64,000 nucleotides of DNA from Marinobacter salexigens (GTDB taxonomy: Bacteria; Pseudomonadota; Gammaproteobacteria; Pseudomonadales; Oleiphilaceae), in NCBI RefSeq assembly GCF_018860765.1, contig NZ_JAHKPV010000007.1, positions 60,980-124,979 of the forward strand. Direction: 5' to 3'. The translations under genes and the position numbers were made by a program. Shown here in pieces: positions 59,122 through 64,000 of this stretch. The notes below the pieces were generated by a model. It was not told the DNA's origin and made no database searches. It worked only from the letters and a program-made list of their open reading frames with translations. Positions within the stretch are counted from its first letter, which is position 1. Every line of letters starts with the position of its first letter.

Positions 59122-59484
59122 GGGGACGACATGGCTTCGACGCTGGTGGCGAACCCTTGGGTGCATGTCGAGATGGCAGCGAATCTCGTTAATCCAAAGC
59201 TGCAATGCAATAGTCGCAAACGACGAAAACTACGCACTAGCAGCGTAAGCTGCTAGTCGTCCTGACTGGGTCGCCCGTAGCCCAGAGCTACATCTCAGGA
59301 CGTCATCGCTTACGGGATGCTCCGTTATCCAGAGTTCACTGGCTAACGGCTAAGATTTAAAGAACTCGCCTCTTGCACCCTGGCCTTCGGGTCGCTTGAG
59401 GTTAAATCAATTGAAGGACATAAACATGTAGATCTCAAGGCATAGTGCTGGCGGACGCGGGTTCAATTCCCGCCGTCTCCACCA
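59122..59484 (+). ncRNA. ssrA: Transfer-messenger RNA (tmRNA)
   Basis: A 363-base tmRNA. The 5' end GGGGACGACATGG pairs with the 3' end GTCTCCACCA as in tRNA-Ala; the 3' part has the T arm GGGTTCAATTCCCGC. The tag reading frame encodes (A)ANDENYALAA followed by TAA, the usual pseudomonad-type degradation tag, after the resume sequence AATAGTCGCAAACGACG. With SmpB it rescues stalled ribosomes. Its 3' end is intact and is the insertion site of the mobile element to the right. Confidence 0.97.
59462..59484. other. Probable left attachment site (attL) at the ssrA 3' end
   Basis: The T arm and acceptor end of tmRNA are a common target of tyrosine integrases, and an integrase gene starts 87 bases beyond. 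The limits are inferred; the second copy (attR) is not present up to 64000, so the exact core cannot be read. Confidence 0.5.
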
Positions 59485-59493
59485 AATCTCGAA

Positions 59494-59524
59494 AATTTAA
59501 GCTTAGAAATCAATAGCTTAAATT
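59494..59524. repeat. Perfect inverted repeat between attL and the integrase
   Basis: AATTTAAGCT and AGCTTAAATT, ten perfect base pairs over an 11-base spacer, begin nine bases after the tmRNA end. It is a candidate integrase or excisionase site or the terminator side of ssrA. Confidence 0.6.
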
Positions 59525-59534
59525 GTCAAAAAAT

Positions 59535-59574
59535 CATTGTATCGCACCGGTGAGTTACACGGTGCGATACAATG
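59535..59574. repeat. Perfect 15-bp inverted repeat ending in the integrase start codon
   Basis: CATTGTATCGCACCG (59535-59549) and its exact complement (59560-59574) flank the ten-base loop GTGAGTTACA. The last three bases of the right arm are the ATG of the integrase. No ribosome binding site is present, and the reading frame meets a TGA at 59551, so no earlier start is possible. Confidence 0.85.
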
Positions 59575-61149
59575 ACCCTTCGAACTCCCACATACATCAC
59601 TACCAACCGCCTTGGCATATTCGTCTTTCAGATTCGAATACCGCGCCAGTTGAGGCAAAATAGAGCCTTCTTTAGAAAATCACTCGGCACGCGCAATCGC
59701 AGTGAAGCAGTGGTTCGTGCCCGCAGGTTATGGCTGATGTTCGACGAAGTTAAGGCTAGATTTTTCGATAACATCGAAATGTTCAATGAAGCCATGAAGG
59801 TCTTGGGGAATTACGATGCCAATACCACAGGCTTAAAGGCATGGGATGAAATTGAAAGCTATCTCACACAACTGAATTCATACGAGAGCGCGCTTCTTGG
59901 GCGGGCTATCGATTACCGGACGTTAAGGGACAAGCACAACTCTGCCGCTGCAGTGAATCCGAATGACCCACAGGCACTGAGTGAACTGCAAGCATGCAAA
60001 GAGTCCATCACGCAGCTACAAACCGAGCTGAGATCAATACGTGGACCATCACTCGACTCACGCCCCCTTAGCTCCTTGATAGCTGAATACTTGGAAGAAG
60101 CCAAAAAGGGCTGGTCACCCAAAAACATCAAGAAAAATTCAGACAGCATCAAGCCCAAGTTAGAACTACTCATTCATGTGTTGGGAGATTTGAATGGTTC
60201 CGATCTCCAACGAAGCAGCATCGTCGCATTCAAAAATGCGCTTTTAAGTCTGCCCAAAAATCGAACAAAAGGCATTTACGCGAACAAGACTATTGCGGAA
60301 ATTTTGGAGATGGATATTCCTGATGACGCAAAGCTATCGGGCAACACTTTGAAAAGCTATCTCGGTCGCGCGTCTATGTTTCTTCAATGGATGACAAAGA
60401 ACAACTATGCCCTGCCTGACCTACATTACCCACTCCAAGGCATCCGGTTTGATCAAAAGCCTGACCATGAACAACGCTCTACTTTTACTGATGACGAATT
60501 ACGCCGCCTGTTTGAATCGAAAGAGTACACAGTCACAGGTCACAAAAGGGCTTCCTATTACTGGGTTCCACTTCTAGCACTATTCACCGGAGCCCGTCAG
60601 TCAGAACTTTGCCAGCTGTACAAGTCTGACATTCGTCAAGACGATGAAACAGGCATCTGGTATATCGACATCAATCAAGAAGAAGACAAGTCGATTAAGA
60701 AAGCCCATCATGCGCGAATGGTCCCAATCCACAAGCAGCTCATAAAAATGGGTTTTCTAGACTACGTAAGACAACTGAACCACCCCAGACTTTTCCCCGA
60801 TCTGACCAAGAAAAGGGATGGATACGGTCAACGCTTCTCTCGTTGGTTCTGCGATACGTACATAAATGAGAAAAATTGCGGCATCCGTCGTGGCAAGAAT
60901 GACGGTACTGATCCAGTGTTCCACTCATTCAGACATACCGTTGAAACCAAGCTTGATCATGAATATCACATCCCAAGCCACCACATTGCCCACCTAGTCG
61001 GACAGAAACCTGATGGGAAAAGTGTAACGGTAAACCGCTACATCAAACCAAAACACCTAAAAGATAATCAGAAAATAATCAATAAGTTAACTTATGCATG
61101 CATTGATTTCAGTAAGATCATGCACTGGAAGCGCGGGATTCGCTCTTAA
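59572..61149 (+). CDS. Tyrosine-type site-specific integrase
   Basis: A 525-residue integrase. Residues about 1-60 resemble an N-terminal arm-binding domain (RIPRQLRQNRAFFRKSLGTRNRSEA); about 165-290 is the core-binding SAM-like domain; the catalytic domain has R342 (TGARQSEL), H451 and R454 (HSFRHTVE), H474 (HIAHLVG) and the nucleophile Y490 (VNRYIKP). A coiled segment lies at about 130-155. It probably inserted this element at ssrA. Codon use is more AT-rich than the surrounding chromosome. Its start is within a perfect hairpin without ribosome binding site. It converges with a row of minus-strand genes. Confidence 0.92.
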   Translation: MTLRTPTYITTNRLGIFVFQIRIPRQLRQNRAFFRKSLGTRNRSEAVVRARRLWLMFDEVKARFFDNIEMFNEAMKVLGNYDANTTGLKAWDEIESYLTQLNSYESALLGRAIDYRTLRDKHNSAAAVNPNDPQALSELQACKESITQLQTELRSIRGPSLDSRPLSSLIAEYLEEAKKGWSPKNIKKNSDSIKPKLELLIHVLGDLNGSDLQRSSIVAFKNALLSLPKNRTKGIYANKTIAEILEMDIPDDAKLSGNTLKSYLGRASMFLQWMTKNNYALPDLHYPLQGIRFDQKPDHEQRSTFTDDELRRLFESKEYTVTGHKRASYYWVPLLALFTGARQSELCQLYKSDIRQDDETGIWYIDINQEEDKSIKKAHHARMVPIHKQLIKMGFLDYVRQLNHPRLFPDLTKKRDGYGQRFSRWFCDTYINEKNCGIRRGKNDGTDPVFHSFRHTVETKLDHEYHIPSHHIAHLVGQKPDGKSVTVNRYIKPKHLKDNQKIINKLTYACIDFSKIMHWKRGIRS

Positions 61150-61152
61150 TTT

Positions 61153-61335
61153 TCAGCGAACCCACCACCAGATGAACAGCACTGGTCCTAACAGTAGGGA
61201 TGTAACCCTGACCCAGATGGGCAGGGCATCCCATTCATCCCAACTGTTGTAGACGTGTTCGTTGAAGTAACTGATACACAGCATCGATACCGCGAACCAG
61301 ATGACGACCATCATTACCGACAGCAGGCTAATCAA
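61153..61335 (-). CDS. Small membrane protein, unknown
   Basis: A 60-residue protein with two transmembrane helices (about 3-24 and 41-58) and a short polar loop with several Trp and Asp residues (NEHVYNSWDEWDALPIWVR). The start is read as TTG at 61335, with AGGTGG just before. It is the last gene of the minus-strand group and ends only three bases from the integrase stop. Function unknown; could be a phage-like superinfection or membrane-associated protein, but this is speculation. Confidence 0.6.
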   Translation of the reverse strand: MISLLSVMMVVIWFAVSMLCISYFNEHVYNSWDEWDALPIWVRVTSLLLGPVLFIWWWVR

Positions 61336-61344
61336 ATTTCCACC

Positions 61345-61581
61345 TCATGCATTAGCTAGTTGAGCAATTCGCCGAATCAGCAGTTCTCCCCATTCCTCAC
61401 ACGCGGTTTGATTGGGCATAAACGCTCCAAGCCCACCATCCACAAACCCGGCATTGATCATCAGGGCAATCAACAGCTGGTCCCGGCTTAATTCAAGGGC
61501 ATCAGCCCAGTCCAGAAACGCCTGAAGGTGTTCTTCAGAAAGCCCGGTAATGACCAGATTCTTTTTCTTCGTTGGTTTCAT
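61345..61581 (-). CDS. Small protein, possible ribbon-helix-helix regulator
   Basis: A 78-residue protein: MKPTKKKNLVITGLSEE, then helices HLQAFLDWADALELSRDQLLIALMINAGF and a tail. A basic start, a short strand and two helices suggest a ribbon-helix-helix DNA-binding fold, similar in layout to the protein at 63304-63513. The ATG at 61581 is supported by GGAG six bases upstream; in-frame upstream ATGs exist. Function unknown. Confidence 0.65.
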   Translation of the reverse strand: MKPTKKKNLVITGLSEEHLQAFLDWADALELSRDQLLIALMINAGFVDGGLGAFMPNQTACEEWGELLIRRIAQLANA

Positions 61582-61638
61582 TGAGCACTCCATCAAGGTG
61601 ACCCCGGTATTTATGGTCACCCCGATGAAGAACCGGTG

Positions 61639-62007
61639 TTAGTCGTCAGAATCCCCACGTAACCGGGCTTCAGCTTCACGGTATGCGATTTCCCATGAAT
61701 CCGTGGAAACGGGCATACCGTCATCACCAAGGGGCGCTACACCGTCTCTCCGGCGCTTTTCTGCGATCTTGGCAATGTAATCAGCTAACATAGGATTGAT
61801 ACCGCGACTGCGGTCAGCTGCGTCAGAGATGGAGTCGTGGTAGTGGTCGTATTCTTCCGGGAACCGGTCAATGTGGATTTTCCGGGCAAGTTCTTCGATC
61901 TTGGCTTTCAGTCGATCTTCCCGGTCAATGGCTTCGATCTCGCTGGCGGTTTTCCCGGTGCGGGCTTCCCGTCCCTTTCGGAGTTCTTCTTTTTTGAATC
62001 GGTTCAT
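61639..62007 (-). CDS. Unknown charged helical protein of the element
   Basis: A 122-residue, highly charged protein with no membrane segment (MNRFKKEELRKGREARTGK at the start, RDGVAPLGDDGMPVSTDSW in the last third). The pattern of charged residues suggests long helices and possibly nucleic-acid or protein binding. It is nine bases after the gene at 62017 and likely cotranscribed. Not recognised as any family. Confidence 0.7.
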   Translation of the reverse strand: MNRFKKEELRKGREARTGKTASEIEAIDREDRLKAKIEELARKIHIDRFPEEYDHYHDSISDAADRSRGINPMLADYIAKIAEKRRRDGVAPLGDDGMPVSTDSWEIAYREAEARLRGDSDD

Positions 62008-62016
62008 AGCATCACC

Positions 62017-62397
62017 TCACTTGATGTTAAAACGAAAGGTCATCGCGTTGCACTGGCTAATGGTCAATGCGCGTATCTGTGCGGAGTGGTGGGCACGATC
62101 CAGAATCAGCACTTCCCGGAGTGGGTTTTCATACCGGAGTTCTTCGAACCACTGGCGGTAGAAGAAGGGGACAGCGGTTTTCAGGTCACCGGCATAGGTG
62201 AACAGGTCACAGCGGATCATCTCACCGGGAACATCCAGCTGTTCGCGAATCCGGGACTGCTCCCGGAATACCGGGCTGTGGTGTATCAGTGCGTTGTATA
62301 TCTCGTGCTGGAATCCAAGGCTGGTGGATTCGAATTCATAGGTTTCAGGGGTGAAACCGTGTTCCAGCAATAAGGCAGGAAAATCAGAAAAACTCAT
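62017..62397 (-). CDS. Unknown protein downstream of the replication initiator
   Basis: A 126-residue soluble protein (start MSFSDFPALLLEHGF; ends TISQCNAMTFRFNIK). It contains a HH pair in IHHSPVFREQSRIREQ and DRAHHSAQIRALT. It begins immediately after a long inverted repeat (62398-62459), whose left arm ends one base before its ATG. A GTG two codons earlier is an alternative start. Its position behind rep may suggest a replication or copy-control role, but no family was recognised. Confidence 0.7.
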   Translation of the reverse strand: MSFSDFPALLLEHGFTPETYEFESTSLGFQHEIYNALIHHSPVFREQSRIREQLDVPGEMIRCDLFTYAGDLKTAVPFFYRQWFEELRYENPLREVLILDRAHHSAQIRALTISQCNAMTFRFNIK

Positions 62398-62459
62398 GGT
62401 CACGAACCTTCGTTGTTGGCTTGCCTGTGATCCGCCAACTCTCCAGAAGGTGCGTGACC
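62398..62459. repeat. 62-bp nested inverted repeat between rep and the downstream gene
   Basis: Outer arms GGTCACGAACCTTC (62398-62411) and its near-complement (62446-62459) pair at 13 of 14 positions; an inner stem GTTGGC/GCCAAC (62415-62420, 62434-62439) is closed by a 13-base loop. It could be a replication origin, an attenuator or a protein site. Confidence 0.75.
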
Positions 62460-62484
62460 ATTATACCGTTATGTGGGCACCCCG

Positions 62485-63048
62485 TCAGTAAACGCCAGCC
62501 GGACCCATAGTCAGCAGGCGACCGTCTTTGCCCAGATAGTCACCAATGCGCCAATAATCGGCATCGTCTCCCCCGATCAGACGAAGGTCCGTTCCTGATT
62601 CGTGGAATAGGCTGAACTTCTTCAACTTCTTAAACAGAACCTTCTTGGCTTTCAGGTAGAATTTGGGCGGCATCGGGTTCGTGATTGCCAAGTGTAGATG
62701 GGGCTGGTGGTTCGCCTGTTTTTCGATACAACCGAATCCTTTGAATCCTTTGTTTTTGTCGCGGTACTTTGACCCGAACAGGTCAGAGTTTATGAAGTGC
62801 AACAGGTTGTTCGCCTTCTTCATCAACGTCTGATCTGGCACCAGCCAACGACCATCGTCATTCCGGTAGCGGATGCGGGGTTCCTGAACGGTCAAGGTCA
62901 GTAAAGCCGTTGGCTTCGTATCGAAAGCCAGCCGGGACATTCCCCGCTTCAAGGCTTCCCGCGTGAACGCGGTGGTTTCATACTTGATCATTGGGGATTG
63001 GGCTTCGCCCAATACACCCCGTTGGGGTGTCTGTACTACTGTGTTCAT
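62485..63048 (-). CDS. rep: Rolling-circle replication initiator (HUH endonuclease)
   Basis: A 187-residue protein with the three rolling-circle motifs in order: motif 1 ALLTLTV (about 48-54), the metal-binding HUH motif PHLHLAI (H117, H119) and the nicking tyrosine motif YLGK (Y171, K174; also Y165 nearby). Single YxxK is typical of plasmid and filamentous-phage-type Rep. No helicase domain is present, so it uses host helicase. The ATG at 63048 is bounded by an in-frame upstream TGA; the ribosome binding site is weak (GTGAG). Two strong hairpins lie within its first codons. Smaller than many Reps but all key residues are present. Confidence 0.82.
   Translation of the reverse strand: MNTVVQTPQRGVLGEAQSPMIKYETTAFTREALKRGMSRLAFDTKPTALLTLTVQEPRIRYRNDDGRWLVPDQTLMKKANNLLHFINSDLFGSKYRDKNKGFKGFGCIEKQANHQPHLHLAITNPMPPKFYLKAKKVLFKKLKKFSLFHESGTDLRLIGGDDADYWRIGDYLGKDGRLLTMGPAGVY
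62997..63030. repeat. Two abutting perfect hairpins inside the rep start region
   Basis: ATTGGGC-TTC-GCCCAAT (62997-63013) and ACACCCC-GTT-GGGGTGT (63014-63030): two 7-bp stems with 3-base loops, directly adjoining, within about codons 7-17 of rep. Read on the rep strand the first loop is GCGAAGC, a very stable DNA mini-hairpin. Confidence 0.85.
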
Positions 63049-63303
63049 TCTGTTGTCTCACTTTTATTATTGTTATTGTCACTTCCTTCCCCTTACAGGT
63101 ACGGACAGACATAGCTTCGCCATCAAGAGCCGTCCCGAAGGTGGTGGTTCCCGTTGGTAAAGGGTGGGCAGAATCCCTGCACGGCAGCGGTGCCCATCCC
63201 AACAAAAAATGTCCAGAAATATGTAGGCGCACTTTCTGGAATTTTTGCCCTTTTATTGATTGTTATTTTTGATTAATAACTCAACACTAATCGCTTTTTT
63301 CGA
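63049..63303. other. Non-coding region upstream of rep
   Basis: Between the divergent-looking rep and RHH genes (both minus strand). It includes CCAGAAA/TTTCTGG (about 63209-63239) and an imperfect GGGTGGGCA/TGCCCATCC stem (about 63155-63197). An 84-residue frame covering it has no ribosome binding site or family resemblance. Promoter elements for rep are probably here but none was clear. Confidence 0.45.
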
Positions 63304-63513
63304 TTATCCGGTAGCACCCCCAGAACACTTTCCCCGGAAATACATCCAGTTCTCTGTAGTGTCATCCTGCTCATACCGGTGCAGGTACTCCCCCAACGCC
63401 TGAAGCACTAGGTTCGACTGACTGAAACCTGTTTGCCGGGATACATCGTCCAGCTGCTCAACGATGTAATGGGGAAGCGAGAAGTTCTTTTTGGTGGTTT
63501 TGGGTGTAGTCAT
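63304..63513 (-). CDS. Ribbon-helix-helix (CopG-like) protein
   Basis: A 69-residue protein, MTTPKTTKKNFSLPHYIVEQ then LDDVSRQTGFSQSNLVLQALGEYLHR: basic start, beta strand and two helices, the layout of CopG/Arc-type repressors. The ATG at 63513 has AGGAG six bases upstream; an in-frame ATG five codons earlier is less likely. It may control rep or the divergent recombinase gene. Its GGAGTGCTC-ATG context is almost the same as that of the gene at 61345-61581. Confidence 0.72.
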   Translation of the reverse strand: MTTPKTTKKNFSLPHYIVEQLDDVSRQTGFSQSNLVLQALGEYLHRYEQDDTTENWMYFRGKCSGGATG

Positions 63514-63601
63514 GGAGCACTCCTGCAATATTGTTTACTACACAGGTATGTATCTTTTTCGGATTTCATCGACTTTCGTAGTCCATTCGACCTGTCACTT
63601 T

Positions 63602-63703
63602 GGGTACACCCACCGGATACACCTAGAAAAGCGTCCACTAAAGGTCGGATTAACTGTATACTTGACACTTCTCCTTTGGCTCTATAATCCATGGGATACA
63701 CAA
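63602..63703. promoter_or_regulatory. Repeated GGNTACAC sites upstream of the serine recombinase
   Basis: GGGTACACCCA (63602-63612) and GGATACACCTA (63615-63625) are direct repeats 13 bases apart; a third related GGATACACAA is at about 63694-63703, flanking the promoter. Spacing fits binding of small dimeric repressors to successive turns of DNA. Confidence 0.4.
63662..63688 (+). promoter_or_regulatory. Consensus promoter of the serine recombinase gene
   Basis: -35 TTGACA (63662-63667) and -10 TATAAT (63683-63688), both perfect, but with a spacer of 15 bases, shorter than the optimum 17. It lies 44 bases before the recombinase ATG and is overlapped by the GGNTACAC sites. Confidence 0.65.
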
Positions 63704-63732
63704 CGGCGAATTCACCACCATGAGGAAGCACC

Positions 63733-63984
63733 ATGGAATTCATCTATCGTCGTGTGTCCACCGCTGAACAGAAAACCGACCGCCAGCTTCCCGGAATGAA
63801 CGTAGACCGGGAGTATGAAGACAAGCTATCCGGTAAAGACCTGAACCGCCCCCAGTTGACCGCCATGCTGCAAAATCTCCGCGAAGGGGATCTGGTTCAC
63901 GTTCACGAACTTAGCCGTCTGGGTCGTTCAGTACGGGATTTGCTGGACGTTGTTCAGCAGGTCGTGGACACCGGTGCGACGTAA
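63733..63984 (+). pseudogene. Serine recombinase/resolvase, N-terminal part, interrupted by stop
   Basis: An 83-residue frame with the resolvase N-terminus: MEFIYRRVSTAEQ with the catalytic Ser9, then DKLSGKDLNRPQL and VHVHELSRLGRSVRDL with the conserved Arg residues. Resolvases normally continue for a further 100 or more residues with a helix-turn-helix. Here TAA follows GAT at 63982-63984; the same frame stays open for five codons (ALHEL) to the window end. It is a truncated or frameshifted gene, or a sequencing error; the window edge prevents a decision. Confidence 0.6.
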
Positions 63985-64000
63985 GCGCTCCACGAACTAC

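Larger units (their letters stand above)
59485..64000. mobile_element. Integrative element in ssrA carrying an HUH replication initiator (left part)
   Basis: Everything right of ssrA departs from the housekeeping order: a tyrosine integrase next to the insertion site, four tightly packed small genes of unknown function on the minus strand, a rolling-circle initiator (HUH motif and YxxK), two ribbon-helix-helix-like proteins and a serine-recombinase N-terminus. There is no capsid, tail, Zot-type or conjugation gene in view. It could be an integrated rolling-circle plasmid, a phage satellite or the left part of a larger island. The right end is outside the window. Confidence 0.8.

Noticed and set aside
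62978..63232. An 84-residue minus-strand frame overlapping the rep start
   Set aside because: No ribosome binding site, overlaps rep in another frame and shows no recognisable domain.
59485..64000. Second copy of the tmRNA 3' end as right attachment site
   Set aside because: No match to the tmRNA acceptor sequence was found up to the window end; it must lie further right.

Overview
The window looks like the chromosome of a marine gammaproteobacterium of the Marinobacter type. This is inferred from gene content and order, not from a database search. The pointers are a Pseudomonas-like housekeeping order (secG, tRNA-Leu, rimP-nusA-infB-rbfA-truB-rpsO-pnp; ftsH-folP-glmM-tpiA; grpE-dnaK-dnaJ-dapB-carAB-greA), an arginine succinyltransferase operon with two paralogous subunits, a wax ester synthase/DGAT-type acyltransferase and a lysine 2,3-aminomutase-like radical SAM protein.

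Layout. Bases 1-6433 (all minus strand) hold the aruC-aruF-aruG arginine catabolism genes, a DnaQ/GIY-YIG nuclease fusion, a DUF2478 protein and an old yellow enzyme. Bases 6785-11126 are the pyruvate dehydrogenase genes aceE-aceF. Bases 11127-17251 hold the KamA-like radical SAM gene, a thioredoxin-TPR co-chaperone (cnoX), a Lon-type protease and a MarR regulator. Bases 17586-22524 are a complete branched-chain amino-acid ABC transporter (livJ-H-M-G-F). Bases 22793-26056 hold three envelope proteins (DUF3015, DUF4105, lipoprotein hydrolase). Bases 26304-35016 are the translation and RNA-decay operon rimP to pnp, followed on the same strand by tRNA-Leu(GAG), secG, tpiA, glmM, folP and ftsH. 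Bases 41211-51557 hold yhbY, greA, carBA, dapB and the dnaJ-dnaK-grpE chaperone set. Bases 51804-59021 hold recN with two LexA boxes, fur, bamE, rnfH-ratA, a sodium symporter, smpB and an acyltransferase, ending at tmRNA (ssrA, 59122-59484).

From 59485 to the right end lies a mobile element inserted directly behind ssrA. It has a tyrosine integrase, a run of small unknown genes, a rolling-circle (HUH) replication initiator, two small ribbon-helix-helix-like proteins and a serine-recombinase fragment. Several strong inverted repeats sit at its control points. Its right end is outside the window.

The second main unexplained signal is a dispersed palindromic element present three times (6557-6744, 26123-26232, 46773-46884). 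A 54-base core is conserved, while the flanking 23-29 bp arms are different at each locus yet pair with each other almost perfectly. Other regulatory structure that can be read directly includes two sigma-32-type promoters at grpE/dnaK, a likely carAB attenuator, tandem terminators between a strong promoter and rimP, and a MarR-type operator palindrome.
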